Source: Apteryx mantelli
Lineage: Eukaryota > Chordata > Aves > Apterygiformes > Apterygidae
Direction of reading: 5' to 3'
Length of the DNA stretch: 64,000 nt
Assembly (NCBI RefSeq): GCF_036417845.1
Contig: NC_089979.1
Coordinates: 26,291,958 to 26,355,957, forward strand
A program made the translations under genes and the position numbers. Below the pieces are notes generated by a model. It saw nothing but the letters and a program-made list of their open reading frames with translations. It ran no database searches and had not been told where the DNA came from. Each line of letters starts with the position of its first letter. Position 1 is the first letter of the stretch. Below are positions 1 to 12,905 of the stretch, piece after piece.

Positions 1-1167
1 ACAATAATCAATGATACATCATATCAAATCTATTATAGACCACAGCTTTCTGTTTCCAAACCCCACTCAGGAGAAGAGGTAATGTGCTATGGATATTGTT
101 TGTGTTTGTCATCGGCTGTAATAAGTATTTAGATTTGTAAAGTCTCAGTTGCATATGGTTGAACTTCAACAGAAATCACTCGACATAATAATGCTAAATT
201 ATTTTATATCATTTTAATTTAAAATACAGAATCCTGGGCAAATTCAACCCCAGTAATTAACTGTGATCAGAAATGTGTGCAAAGCAGGAGATTCTTACAC
301 ACTGCAGGATTAGTTCTGCCTATTCTCCATCTGTTCAGACCAGTTCTGTAAAATAAGCAGCATAATCCATAGTAACTGTTGAAATTGTTCTGAGAATTTT
401 TACTGAGTTTGCATGTAAAAGAGGTATATTGGCCTGGCAGGCTGAAATGTTTTTGTTATCCTTTTGGGAAGATTACAGTTATCTGAACAGAGACGTGCCC
501 CAAATTTATGTATTTCAGGGAACTGCATCAAATCGTGAATATCAGTTTTCTAATAATGGGCACAGTATACTCAAGGACTAGCTTACAGTAACCAAAACAT
601 ATGCATGGTCAATATATTTTAATCGTCCATTTATATATATTTATTGAAGATGATATTTATTATCAGATATGTGGAAAGAATTCTCAGAGACCAAGTTGCT
701 GGGAGAGTTGGCAGATAAGCATAATTTTAAAGTTCCCTATTTCTGTATTGTTTTACTTCTGTATTAGTTTTCTTCACATCAGTGTCTACATTTGTGCGTT
801 GCACATTTTGTGGCAGTCTTATGAGGAATTTATGAGGAATTGGAAGAATTTTGAGGCTAAAATTCATTTTATATCTGTAAATGGATTTTCTTCTCACAGT
901 TATTTTACAGTGATGTAACTGTTCCCTTTGGCGCAGTCATTTCTTGCGACTGGGAGAGGACTATAGATAGCTGTATTCAGTTAACTGTATACGTGTAACT
1001 GAAGGCAGAATTTGGCCGAATATTTTTTGGTGCATATAGACTCATTGCAACTTTCAGTTAGTTGTGGTTAACTGGCTACTTAAAATTGTTCATGTGAAAG
1101 GGAAACATGAATAAACTTCTTGTTATGACCCAGCATGTTTTTCTATTATCATCTTTTTGCTTTCCAG
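1..1167 (+). other. VPS13B intron (partial)
   Basis: AT-rich sequence with no convincing exon on either strand. It ends in a clear 3' splice site, a pyrimidine-rich tract followed by TTTCCAG at 1161-1167. The short open frames here have no protein-like character. Confidence 0.8.
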
Positions 1168-1451
1168 TACTTCCACTTACCGGACAGTACTGTGTTCAGC
1201 ATCGGTCTGGCCGGGGCACCACCCAACGAAACGCTGAGCTCTGTTCCATGCTGGGACCTCACATCGGACATCAGTCCACTAACTTCAGGAGCGTCTCCTA
1301 CTCAAAAGCACATACTGCTGAGTTTCAGTCCAGGTGGCTGTGCTGACAGTTCTGAGGTCTGGAGCCTCCCAGCCGTGATTAAACCGGAGTTTCCTCGACA
1401 GAGTGTGGCAGTACCCATAGGGGTTTGTAATGAAAGTGGATTCTGTACCAG
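1168..1451 (+). CDS. VPS13B: VPS13B coding exon (first in window)
   Basis: The exon starts in phase 0 after TTTCCAG and reads YFHLPDSTVFSIGLAG at its start. It ends ...SGFCTR in phase 2 before the donor GTACTG at 1452. The length is 284 nt (94 codons plus 2 nt). It belongs to the region upstream of the VPS13 C-terminal domain, on the adaptor-binding (VAB/SHR-BD) side of the protein; I place it there by order, not by a domain search. Reading on past the donor meets a stop within about 12 codons. Its last codon (AG|A, Arg) is completed by the first base of the next exon. Confidence 0.93.
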
Positions 1452-3019
1452 GTACTGTGTGCTGAACAGTCTTGAATACTGAATTTTGATTGCTGCTCTA
1501 AAGCCTCAGCTAGTAACAAACCATAAGAGTTTAATGCAAAAGCTAGAGTAACACATGCCCCCCATATGTAAAGGCAAGTCTTATTTTAATTTAAAATTGT
1601 TGTCTTTTGATGGTTTTGATGCTTTTATTATAAATGGTTTAATGTTATGATTGTGTACAACTTGTAGGATTTTTATAGTATTTGGGCTCCTATGTATATA
1701 TGCATGCAAAATAAGAGAATGAAAAGTTTATATTCAAGATTATGGTCTTTTTAAATTTGTGTCAAACACTTTAAGAGTTCAAGGGCAGTGTTAAATAATA
1801 CAATACAAAAATATAGTTTTTGTTTATAAAAAATAAAAATATATTTTAGTAAGGCAAGTATGACAAAAACAGGAAAAAGCAATACAAGGGAGAAACTATT
1901 TTGAGACTATGACAAGAAAGGATTTCCAAGTTTTAAAGCTTGAAATATCCAAATGTGCATTCCACTTCCAAACAATTGCATCCAGGTAGTTAAAAATAAA
2001 AGTCCAATGACTTGTCAGATGCTCAACTTTAATTCTCAGACCTGATATCTGAATCTATTCATGCTTTTACTGGTATAAGCAAGGAAACAGTCTGCTGATA
2101 TTAATGAAGCTTCATCAGTATAAATTATCAGCCGTATGGTCTTTCTCTTGCCTGAAATACTTCAGATCATTCAATCCCTCATACAGTTCCCCTGCAGAAT
2201 CTAAGAGATATCTTTGTGGATAGTAAAGATTCCCACGCAGATTTCCAATACCCAAATGCAGCAAATATAGGAAGAAGAAGGAAAGGATTCCTTATAATTC
2301 TGAGACAGCTGTAAAGAATCTCAGAATCATAATCAAATTTGCAGACTGTTTGGATTTTAAAAATCATCTTTAGGTGAAGATTTTTAGAAATAGCCAATAA
2401 ATTTGCACATGCAAAAATTAATTTTTTGTTTACGCATGAAGACATTGTACATCTAAGTGGCTAATGAGTAGAACACAATTAACTGATCTTCATTTTGAAA
2501 ATTTGTGTAGTGATGATCCAAAACATTAACATTTGAAAGAGTGATAGCATTGTGGATCATTCCAGGGGAGTAGTCAGTTACAGATTTATGTATTTGTTAA
2601 AAATAACTTTCATGTGTACCAGAGAAGTATGCGTGCAAATTCTTCTGGAAAATTTTAAAGATTTATGTTGAAAATTTGGGCCTACAATCTCATGTTTTTA
2701 ATTTAATATAAATCTGTGCTGGCTAGGGCTCTCATCTTGCAAGCACACATGCTTAATTTAACTCATGAGTAGTCTCTACGAAGTGATTTCTTCTCTAATG
2801 TTGCTTTTCTTGCTATTTCCGTGTGCTCTTCTGTTTAAATGTAATTCTCAGTGAAGTTATGTACTTGTCTTAAGGTGTATAAATATCTGTAAAATTGGAG
2901 CCTGATCATAAAGAATCTTACGGATGTCGGTTTTGAATGTTTTTTGTTGTCCAGTGTAATAATACATATGGATTTCATCCAAAAAATTACTTAGTCAAAT
3001 ATATCTTATTCTGTTTCAG
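1452..3019 (+). other. VPS13B intron with an old palindromic-repeat remnant
   Basis: Donor GTACTG and acceptor CTGTTTCAG. The intron is AT-rich and non-coding. At 2729-2792 it carries a fragment resembling the common archosaur/turtle MITE-type sequence with CACATGCTTAA and ACTCATGAGTAGT motifs. Nothing else is recognisable. Confidence 0.7.
2729..2792. repeat. MITE-like remnant (same broad family)
   Basis: This stretch carries ATCTTGCAAGCACACATGCT, TAATTTAACTCATGAGTAGT and TCTCTACGAAGTG. It matches the recurring archosaur/turtle motif of terminal CTGCAAGCAC and internal CATGCTTAACTTTACTCATG from memory. It is degraded and incomplete. Confidence 0.4.
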
Positions 3020-3147
3020 AGCTATAGCACTGACTTATCAAGAACATCTTGGTGTGACCTACCTAACACTTACAGAAGATCCTAGTCCTCGTATAATTAT
3101 CCACAACAGGTGCTCTGTTTCATTACTTGTAAAGGAGAACTTCAAAG
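3020..3147 (+). CDS. VPS13B: VPS13B coding exon
   Basis: 128 nt exon, phase 2 in and phase 1 out. It follows CTGTTTCAG and ends AAAG|GTATGT. It reads R-AIALTYQEHLGVTYL and ends HNRCSVSLLVKENFK. This matches the conserved human segment containing AIALTYQEH and the IIIHNRC motif, typical of the beta-rich adaptor-binding repeats, where an Asn residue recurs in each repeat (known for the family). The next exon completes the split codon as GAT (Asp). Confidence 0.95.
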
Positions 3148-3757
3148 GTATGTAGTGTGCAGTAATTAGAAACAACGTACTGTTGTAGTGTAAATAGTTT
3201 TACTGTGTATGTCCATTATGAAGTTCAGTTCAATATGTGCTTTGGTTAGAACAAGAACCTGACATCCACCTTAAGGTCTGTCTCAAAACAAGGGACGCTG
3301 GAAGCTATTGGAGCTAACTGTGAGGTTAGAAGCATGAACTTAGATGGCTTCAGGCTTTTGTGTCTCCATCATCCCAGCTGTCAGGGAGTCAGGTGCCTTG
3401 GCTGTAGGAAGCTAGTAGACAGTGGAATTTTGTTGACATGAGTTCAATCCCATGGAACGTTTAAATTTCCTCAAATTGGCAAATGTAACACAAAACATAT
3501 TGTAAAAATTCCAGTCACAGTACCTTATTATAATGACCAGTGGAAATTTGTTTATATAAATCCTAATGAGGGGAAAAAAAGAAAAGGAAGAAACCCACAC
3601 ATAAAATTTCAACCAATACAAAAATAATATTTTTATTAGTAGTGATACTTCAGGCAGGCTATTTTAGAAACTTACTAGTTTGGGTAAGCATAGGTGAGTT
3701 TTGATTTAATACAGATATTTAGAAAGCCCTAATCTTATGGATTTTATAACATTTCAG

Positions 3758-3957
3758 ATACACCGAAGTTTGAAGTTTATTGTAGAAAGATTCCAGCTGA
3801 ATGTTCAGTTCATCATGAACTTTACCATCAAGTCTCCAGCTATCCAGATTGCAAAACCAGGGATTTGTTACCCAGCATTCTTCTGAAAGTGATATCATCC
3901 GATGAATTAGTAAATGAATGGAGTGATTTTGTGGACATAAATAATCAAGGAACACAA
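3758..3957 (+). CDS. VPS13B: VPS13B coding exon
   Basis: 200 nt, phase 1 in and phase 0 out, between ACATTTCAG and the donor GTAAAT. The frame reads DTPKFEVYCRKIPAECSVHH and continues to WSDFVDINNQGTQ. The human protein has nearly the same words (DTPKFEVYCKKIP, WSDAIDINSQGTQ). A plus-strand open frame beginning at 3865 uses the same frame but runs through the donor, so it is not a separate gene. Confidence 0.95.
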
Positions 3958-6544
3958 GTAAATCATTATAAACTATTTCTTAGTTATCAGCATAAATGGC
4001 TGTCTTCTGAATCTGCACAGTATGCTGCTCCTCTGCTATGTGCATGTTCTCTTTGTTGATTTGGGTTTGGGTTTTTTTTAACATCTTGGGAGCTCCCTTC
4101 CTTAAGCCCCTTTCTGTTGAAGTTTTAGATTACTGATTATCTTCTTCAGTGGCTGGTTTTAGAAAAAGTTAGATCAAAAATACACACTTTCTAGTGTTGA
4201 AGTTTTTCACTCCTTTTGATCAACCTGGCAAGGCCAAGTAGTTTCCTGGAAAAATTAGTCTTGAAAATTTCTGGCCCCTGGAAGCAAAGAATCCCACAAA
4301 AGAGATCCAACAAAATCCTTCCATTTGGTAACTTCATTATCCCTTTTTTTTTTTTAATCTTTACATCTTGTAGGAATCATCACTGTCATTCTCCCTCTGT
4401 GTCTTTGCAGAAGCTAAGTGTGTCTTTATAAAATGAAACAAGCAAACAAACAAAAAAAAACCATTTCTTTCCTTCTGTTATTTTCCTCCTGTTTTGAGGT
4501 AAATGAAAACTTCCTTGACTGGAGTAATTCTTTTTGATGGGAATTTTTTCCATCTTTGAAGTCATTAGTTTACATGGAATCAACATAAACTGCTTGGCTC
4601 TTTGAAAGAAATACTAGTTTCAGATGTTTTCCCTGGGGACCAATCACAAAATGCTCTTGATTATTGAGTGTTATGTTATATAGCGAGTAGTTCAGTTTCA
4701 TTCAGCAAGCAAGTCAAGCAATGCAAGGTTTCAAATTTCAGTCATTAATGTTATGCCAGACCAGGGTTCTTTATAAGTATCTGGCTCCTAGAAGAAATTA
4801 GATGCTAAGACAACATTTGGGGATCATTGTCTACTTGAAGAACTCTCCAAATAAAAATTGTAGCATTTTTTATTGAAGTTCTAGGGTTTACATGTAGAGA
4901 ATTTCCCAAGGATTTCTCAGTCTTTCTCTTAGAAAGCTATAAATACTTGAAATAAATAATGAAAGTGCTAATAACTTTAGCTTTGACTTCATGTACAGCT
5001 CAATTCAGACTGTGAAATAACTGGGATCTTAAGTCATTTGTTTTGTGCCTATCCAGTCACAAATAGGTACTTCTTATTCTCTTAGCAAGAAACTTACGGT
5101 ATTTAACTCTACTGTCCATTATCAGAATCATCTGACATTGGAATTAAAAGGACCCATTTTTAAGACCCTTGAGGATTTACAGAATAATGGAGATATAGTG
5201 AAAATTCAGTAAATGTCCTTTTTTTCCTCCAATTCTGTAACGCAGAATTGAGAATACTTTTCAGGTAAGCAGAGGAATAAAATTGACATATCTGAATCAG
5301 GCATTCTGTTATATGTAATTCTCAGAAGAATAAAACACAATCATCTGTTGAACTAATTGTAATTATTTGTACAATATTTTTATAAATAGCATAGCTAGAA
5401 TTAGTTTAAGGGCTGGTCCTACTAAATTCCCAAGCACTTTTCCTTCTGGTGACTTGTTAACAGCAGGAAAGATTCTTCAAGACAAACAACTGTTTATTTC
5501 ACCTGTGCTAGCCCATTATCTTTGATTATTCTTTTAGTTTACATTCTTTTAAATGATAGCTTCTGTCATTACAGGCTAGTAAACTATTCTGCTGATGGTT
5601 AGACTAGAAGGAAACAAAACCAGCTTGTCCTGTCTTCTTCAAGCTAACAAGGATTGCTGCAATTTTTCCAAACCTGAAAATGGCCCCAATCTCTTAAACT
5701 CTAGAAAAACACAAAAATTCTATGGAACTTTTGCAGAATTAAGCTCCAAAACCAGTATATCCTTTGTTTAACTAGAATTTTTATTCCTGAGAACAATTTG
5801 TCCAGAATGAAAGTTTACACATCCGTAAGCAAGATACAAACCTGTTGTCAAGTTCCCATTTTCCTGACTCATTAGGCTTTTTACGCCTTCCAGTAGACTT
5901 TTGCCATTTCTTTTCAAAAGCGCCTTGCAAAGATTTTCTCACAAAACTGCTTTAGATGGCTCAAAAAGGTGTTCAGACAATGTTGAATTGTAAAGCAAGT
6001 CTTCATGAATCGAAAATATTACTTTTTTTTAAAATAATTTTACTGTCATGTTTTCTATCATGCTATCAGCCATTGATCTAACCACCTCTGAGCTAAGACA
6101 TAGCAATATAACCTTTTTTCTTTTTCTTTTTCTTTTTTTTTTTTTGCAGAGGAGAAGGTGAGATTTTGCATAGTTCAGGAATGTCTTTTTCTCCTTAGTT
6201 CAAACTCAGAAATTAAAATTTTCTATTTATTCTTTTCTCATATAACCTTCTCCCCCAGCATATCTTGCCCAATCCTGGAGGAGAGTTTTCTTATTAAAAT
6301 GTATTTAGTTATATACTTAAAGGATGAGGGGCAAATTTCATCTTGCTCTATAGCTGAAATACTTAAAATACTAGAGCTAATATTTTCTGAAGAACTGAAA
6401 ACTGTTTCTCCTTTTGCTAAGCAGTATTATGATTTGAGTAAAAGATCCCAACCAGAAGACGTTAATAGGATTATTCTGAATTGTAACAGATTAAAAAAAA
6501 GTAATTTCAGTAGCATTCCATCTGTTTCTTACTTTCTCCACTAG
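3958..6544 (+). other. VPS13B intron
   Basis: 2.6 kb of AT-rich non-coding sequence. A long pyrimidine tract (6118-6145) precedes an unused AG. A 128-codon open frame at 6158-6544 ends at the TAG of the real acceptor (CACTAG) and shows no similarity I recognise. I take it as chance. Confidence 0.75.
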
Positions 6545-6663
6545 ATTGTGTTCTTAACTGGCTTTGGCTATGTTTATGTGGACATTGCCCATCAGTGTGG
6601 AACAGTAATAATAACCTTGGCCCCAGAAGGAAGAGCAGGACCCATTGAGATCAACCTCAACAG
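6545..6663 (+). CDS. VPS13B: VPS13B coding exon
   Basis: 119 nt, phase 0 in and phase 2 out, between TTTCTCCACTAG and the donor GTACAT. It reads IVFLTGFGYVYVDIAHQCGT and then VIITLAPEGRAGPIEINLN. The block is highly conserved in vertebrates (human VVFLTGFGYVYVDVVHQCGT). It directly precedes the lineage-variable linker encoded at the start of the next exon. Confidence 0.95.
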
Positions 6664-7005
6664 GTACATAAAGCACATAAAAGATCATTAAAAGCATTGC
6701 CAAATTGTCCTGAAAAGCCATTCAGCTTTCTGAGTGTGAACTGACTTACAAACTTTGGCTTAACCATTTGTTTTGTTTAATACTGCTGCATGTTCTGTGG
6801 CATATGTTTAGGCCACATGTTATGTTTTGTGTATCACAAATCTTTTTTGAAAAAAAGAAAAAAAGTCTATCATCAAAGATCACGTCACTTTAGGGTAAAC
6901 ACTATATGTTTGATACAATAAGGAGTCCTGAATCTTCACTGAAAAAAGTATTTTCCATCCTAATTAATTCTGAGTGTGTTCATAAGTTTAAAATGTATTT
7001 AGGCG

Positions 7006-7076
7006 GATCCTGCCATCCTTAATCATACAAGCTCCCACGAAAATTGGTGGGAAGCTTGATGTGCAAGGGCTGTAGA
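7006..7076. repeat. MITE-like remnant
   Basis: GATCCTGCCATCCTTAATCA is followed by AAGCTCCCA and the inverted TGGGAAGCTT, then GTGCAAGGGCTGTAG. The order resembles the widespread amniote element with TCCTTACTCA and CTCCCATTGA motifs flanking a central inversion. It is heavily decayed. Confidence 0.4.
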
Positions 7077-7894
7077 AATAGTCTTACACTCAGTAATTAG
7101 CTATGTACTTGATTATCTTTACATCATTCTTCCTGAGAAGACTCTTCCCCCACGTCTGTAACACCCCACAGCCTGGCGCTCAGCTCCATTCAAGTGTGAT
7201 TATAACACTACCTATTTTTATCTCACAGAATGTCTGGCCTCCAGCAGTGGTGTTACAATTAGAGTGGAATGTGTGTTGTACTGTTTTTATTTGAGCTATA
7301 ATTAAGTATTAATCCCTGAGAAATTGGTCATCAGCAGTACATAATAGCCCAGTTGCTAGTTAAACTTGGCCCAGAGCAGTTAACACTGGAGGTGAGGTTG
7401 TCTCAATACCATCATTATAAAAATGCAGTGGTGGTTTAGTTGGAGGGCATTTTGCTTCCATAATGTGCAATGAATTATCTGTAATAGTAACCTTCAGTAG
7501 TGGCTCCAAGAAAGTACTAAAACAGCTGATGCTGCTCTCGAATTATCAGAAAATTTTATTTTTTGTCTGCTTTAATATCCTGCTATGTTGCAAATGTAAC
7601 AGGGAATTACTGTGTATATAGAGAAGTTCCTGTTCAAACTATCTTGTTGATTGATAAGAAAGAAAGAGAAACCTGGCATAGATCTGCAATATTGCCTTTC
7701 TTGGAGGACCTCCTGGGTGGTGCATACTCGCTGTGGTGATTTAGCCTGCCAGTTCCCATTACTGTTAATGGGACTTGCACAATGAGTTTCCCATGTATTA
7801 TAGCGAACATGTCTACTGATAACTTTTTGAGAAAGCAAGATGCCAGGTGAACTCAGAATAGGTAAAGTAACAATCTTTTTTCCCTCCTCTCTAG

Positions 7895-8718
7895 AAGCCA
7901 AGAGCAAACCCTTTTATTGAAAATGTTCATCAGTCAGTTAAGTCTTGCTGTGTTTGATGATATCACAAATCACAAAGTGTCATCTGAACTTCTGCACCTC
8001 ACGGCAGACAACGTTTTCCTCCACATGGCCCCAGCGGCCAGCTACCTGAGACCCCTGTCGCATGAGCTCCAGAGAGACACCGTGGAAGGCCTCCCACAAT
8101 TTTATAGTCTCCAAATGTATTGTGAGGACTTGCAACTGGACAATCAGTTGTACAACAAATCCAATTTCCATTTTGCAGTCCTGCTTTGCCAAGGAGAGAA
8201 AAACGAGACCATGCAGTGGTCTAGAGTGAGCAACCTCATTGTGTCTAACAAGAATTTGGAAGACTATAAGGAAAACTGCTTTATAAAACTCTGCATTGCT
8301 TTGTCTGAGGAAGAGAAATTCGTGTTTCATATTAATGACCTCAGCTTTGAGCTCAAACCAGCTAGGCTGTATGTGGAAGACACCTTTGTTTACTACATTA
8401 AGACTTTGTTTGATACGTATCTTCCGCAAAACAAAGCCATTTGTCAGTCCATGAATACTGCAGATACTACCCTGATACTGCCTGAACAAGTGAAAGAACA
8501 TGCAAGAGCTTTAGTCAAGCCAGTGAAATTAAGAAAATTAACAATACAACCTGTTAATCTCCTTGTCAGTATTCACGCTTCGTTAAAACTGTATATAGCC
8601 TCAGATCACACCCCTCTCTCCTTCTCTGTGTTTGAGCGAGGACCTATCTTCACCACTGCCAGACAACTCATCCATGCCTTGGCCATGCATTATGCTGCTG
8701 GGGCACTTTTCAGAGCAG
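7895..8718 (+). CDS. VPS13B: VPS13B coding exon (large; VPS13 C-terminal domain)
   Basis: At 824 nt this is the largest exon in the window, phase 2 in and phase 1 out. The acceptor is TCCTCTCTAG and the donor GTCAGT. After a short divergent linker it reads KMFISQLSLAVFDD, then GDLQLDNQLYNKSNFHFAVL in human (here the bird has EDLQLDNQLYNKSN), ELKPARLYVEDTFVYYIKTL, and VKLRKLTIQPVNLLVSIHAS near the end. The YIKTLFDTYLP and PLSFSVFERGP blocks are diagnostic of VPS13B. This is the conserved C-terminal domain shared by VPS13 proteins, which packs against the adaptor-binding region. The middle (residues around EKNETMQWSRVSNL) is clearly more diverged from human than either end. The start codon seen by a naive ORF search inside the exon is not a real start. 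Confidence 0.96.
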
Positions 8719-11700
8719 GTCAGTACTTTTTCTTAACATGTAACGTTTTTATTAGCTACCAGGATTTAGTAATTGTTTCTCAAGCAGAATAATCTAGACA
8801 TTAGCCATGCGATTTCTGTTTTCCTCATACACTTTCTGATAATGATATGATATTCTGAGACACATTTCATGTCCTGCCATATAACAGAAGGGAAATAAAA
8901 TGGCAGAGCAGACGCCAGTGAAGATTTGTAAAGTTGTGGTAAACATTAACCAGCCGTCTGAAGACTTTTCCAAACCCTGAACAAAGCATAAAAATTTCTA
9001 GCTATAGATTCTAGCTGGCTTAGTTTTTGTCATTTTAGATTATAGCACTAGTCAGAATCAACCCACATTCCTCACATAAACTCCCCAAAACTACGTTTAA
9101 TCAAATTATTCAGCATGTTGCTTTGCATTCAGAAGTAAATTATAGCCCTGAATGTTGTTTTGTTGTTAAAACTCCTTTTGGCTGCAGTTTATGATTAGGA
9201 ATCTGTCTTTCTTCATAGAGCCTTCATGCTAAACTGGCACCCAGATGTTTGTTGTCCTTTGATCCAAGACCTATGAAGTTTGCTGTTACTCACTTTTTCA
9301 CATATAGGATCAATAGTGAGCAATTAGTCTATTAGGTTAGCAGGTACATTCTGTTTTCCATAAATATTAACTTATAAATAATAAAATTTGGTCTCTATTG
9401 TATCTTGGTGTGCAAAGGAATTCATACCTGAGGGAGGAGAAAGCTCCTCCATGATCACGTGCAAGTAATGTACTTCATATTGCAACATTGGATTTATTTT
9501 CCTGTGTACTGATGGTCAGATTTTCTGAAATACTGATGTTTTCATTTGTGCTGTATGCATAGCTGTGACCTGATTTCTGTGCACAATTATGAGAATTGTA
9601 CACATGCGTTTCAGGTATTTATAAATACAGTCAGATCCTGATCTGTTTTTTCACTGTGTATATGTACCTGATTTGCATAGCTGGTTATGGCAACTGTGTA
9701 TACAGTTGTGCACCATAATGTTATACGCTGATTCATTATTTTCACATGTAGTTGCTTGCAAAATTTTCAGGTTTTTTCTTTTTACTACTTGATTGGATTT
9801 ATTTTACAGTCAAATCCCATAGTACAAAAAAAGAGATCCAGTTTCTTCCTAATTAAGAGTGAAACTGTGGCCAGTTGTGGTCCACAGTGTGAATTTACCT
9901 CCCCACAACTGGATGGGAGTGGTGATATGAGTGGTGATAGACTGCAGCAGGAAATTAGGGTTATATTGGCTTTTCATCTGCAACATCCCAGGTGAGGCAC
10001 ATATGCTAGTTTTAGACTCCTGAGCCTGATACTGGTTTTCCCTGCTGTGCTACTCTTGCAGAGTGCAGCAGTACGCAGGCCACCACTTGCTCTGGGCTCA
10101 TGACAAAGCTGAAATCAAGCAGATTTAAATATTAAGGTTTGCTGTAAAGGAACATTATTTCCAGGAAAGTTCCTATACATCTATGCCTTGCACTCCCTGC
10201 AAGCTATAATGCCGTTTTGCTCCCTAGTTGTGTGCAAGACCATTGCTGCACTGTGGAAAGGGGCAGGATTTGCCCCCAAACCTCCTGAACAGGTTTGTGT
10301 GGGACCTCCCCCCATGCTGCAGAGAAGTGGCCAGATCCCTGTCTGGTGAGCAGTGAATGGGGCTGGAGAGCTCTGCTCAGTATGCTGATTAGCACTGCCA
10401 TCTCATTGCATTAGCCAAACTTGCAATGGAAATCTCCCATCCTTTTCCAATTAAGTTGGTTTCTATTTAAAAGTTTATAAAATTCTATTTAAAAGTATTA
10501 TTGGTATTAGCCAGATCTAACACGTCTAGTTGCCTATAAAGAAAATACAGTGGCTCGTTGCTAATACAGTCATAATTATTTCTTGTTAGTGGATAAGCAT
10601 ACTTAGGGAAATGTTACTCTAACATGATATTATAGTTAGGCAAAGTAAAATGTAGCACAGAGCTAGTGAATTGAGGGATTACTCCTGTTTCATCATTTTC
10701 CTGTTCCCGACTTACTCCCACACTTTCCTCCTCGGGTCAGGCTGTCCATGCCTTCAGTGGGAAGCTGCTAGTTTTGCTCCGAGCATTGGCCAAAAAGCGT
10801 CGCCCTTGATGCAGCTTCCCTGCTCCTCCCACGCGCTCTTTGAGGGTGAACGTGCTGCTTCCAGAGCTTCGCCAGCTCACCTGCCGCGGCCACGCTGCGA
10901 CGTGCCATCCTGCAATACCAGGCCGCCCCACGACTCTGTACTTAACCAGCTTCCTTGCTGCTCTTACTCCTGCTTCCACTCCTGAAAGGGCTGGCTGGCC
11001 GAGCAGGTGAGCGGGGCTGGCGTCCCCTGCGCCCAGCCTGGCGGCGCCTGGCGGAGGCGGTGCAGAGCCGCAGCGCATTGACCCCTGTGCTGTGCAGCCC
11101 TTTCCGGCCCCTCGCACAGGCTGGCTGCCACCTCCGCTGAGGCTGGTGATTCCTCAGGCACTGCCGTCCAGTGGTCCTCAGCTCGAGGGCCCTTGCTTTG
11201 ACGGTGGCGTCTTGGAGAAAGAAGCAACTGCTTCAGGAGCTCCAAGAGCAGTAAAAAATATTAAAATGTGGCAGGTTGCAAGTAATTATTGCAACATTAT
11301 TGATCAGAAAGAGCAGAAATAGCATCTTTTCCATCTGTACATGCCTCCCAGACCCTCCAGCTTTTCATCACTTCACACAGTGGCAAGCATAATTTGTTAA
11401 AAATACTACAGTGAGGGAGTAGCAGGCCCAGACTGGAGCGCTGGCTTCCTCTGGGTCCCCAGCAGGAGCGCGTTGCCAGTGGGACACACCTCTCCAGGGC
11501 AGTGACTGCAGCCCGAGGCATTTGCTGCCGCTCTGCTCCTTGAGTTGCCAGTAGTACTTGTTTTTTGTTTTCATATTCCATCCCAACTTCTCCCTCATGT
11601 CCACTGTGATTCCCACTTTTTCTTCTGCATGTACTGTAGCTCTCAACCTGCCAGGGCTGAAATGTGGGACAGATTCAACAAGAATAATAGATTTTCCGGG

Positions 11701-12905
11701 AGCTTAGAATGATAGTATGAGATTAATTCATTTCATATGAGTAACATTTTCTCTTCTGTTCAGTTTCATGATTCAGCCTTCCACGGGAGTGACTGGGAGG
11801 GGTTACTAGAAAACAAGAAACACATCTGGATAGCAGGAGTTTGTGGTGACGAGATGGGAATGAGGAGGGCAATGCAAATCAAGGGCCCTCAGCAGGGGAG
11901 CAGGAGGCAAATCAGTCTGTCTTTCGGTCTTCTGTCCCTGTCATGCCTTGTGTCATTCTGACAGTGCTGGTTGAAATTCACAGTCTCGAGGCTCAGAGAA
12001 CCAGCAGTTCCCGTTTAATCTTTATTGCCATTTCTGAATCACTCTCTCTGGACTGCTGAAAAAACAGTTTTGCAGCACCATTTCCCTAATAAATTTGCTG
12101 CCAACCAGCCTGAGAAAGGCAAGACCTGCAACCAGCTTTCCAGCAAGACTTACAACAGATTGCTGTGCACTTGGCCATCCAGCAAGCTGCTGGCAACCCT
12201 GCATTTATATAGGAAACCAGATTCACAGATACCTCTCCTGGGATATGCATAAGGAATACTCCCCTATGAGTAACCTAATCAGCATGTAGATGTCATTGCT
12301 GTTTACACAACTGCACTGAGAAAAAGACATTTGTCTGGTTTTCGCTACACTCTGAAAGAAAATGATCAGCTTAGAAGGGTTGGGGTGGATTTAAAATAAC
12401 CTCTTAAGCACTTGTCGAAAATCTGCATCCCCTTTCCTAACACTCCATCAAGCAATTGACCTTCACACTCCTGTAAAGCAGCACGTTGTATCAGTGTAAA
12501 CCTGCTGTCACAATTCTATCACATAAGGATGTGAAAGCACAACATTGTCTTACAGTATATAAAACCGATGGAGCAATCTAAACTTTCAGTGCTGTTTCTC
12601 CTTAGCTGTTAGGATCTAGCATCCATCTCTCTAACACACTTTTAGCAGAAATACGGGAAGCTCCTGGAAGGAAGTCATTCTAAAGCTATTTGTGAGTTCG
12701 CCAAAAGGATTTCTTTGATTTACAAAGTATGAAAGATTGCCATTTCTGAATTCATAGTGGATGAGTTATTTCCCGTGTTTTGCTCAAAGGAAGTTCATAA
12801 TGTGATGAATTCTAGTGTGAAAAAGAGAATTAAGGAATAACCTTCTCACAACTGCTGCTTCTGCAGTTTTCGCAACCGTAACATTTGTCTTCTTTCTCCA
12901 CACAG
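8719..12905 (+). other. VPS13B intron with GC-rich patch
   Basis: 4.2 kb intron. The first half is AT-rich. From about 10700 to 11230 the composition jumps to GC-rich with many CpGs, and overlapping frames open on both strands as expected from composition. No exon or known repeat is recognised. It ends in a pyrimidine-rich tract and CCACACAG. Confidence 0.7.

Noticed and set aside
6158-6544. A 128-codon plus-strand open frame directly abutting the exon at 6545
   Set aside because: It ends in the TAG of the splice acceptor, has no similarity to VPS13B and is in intron sequence.
7980-8501. A 173-codon open frame on the minus strand
   Set aside because: It is the antisense shadow of the large VPS13B exon at 7895-8718, whose plus-strand frame is strongly conserved.
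10671-11322. Overlapping open frames in the GC-rich intronic patch
   Set aside because: They are open in several frames at once on both strands, which is explained by GC content. No splice sites join them to VPS13B.
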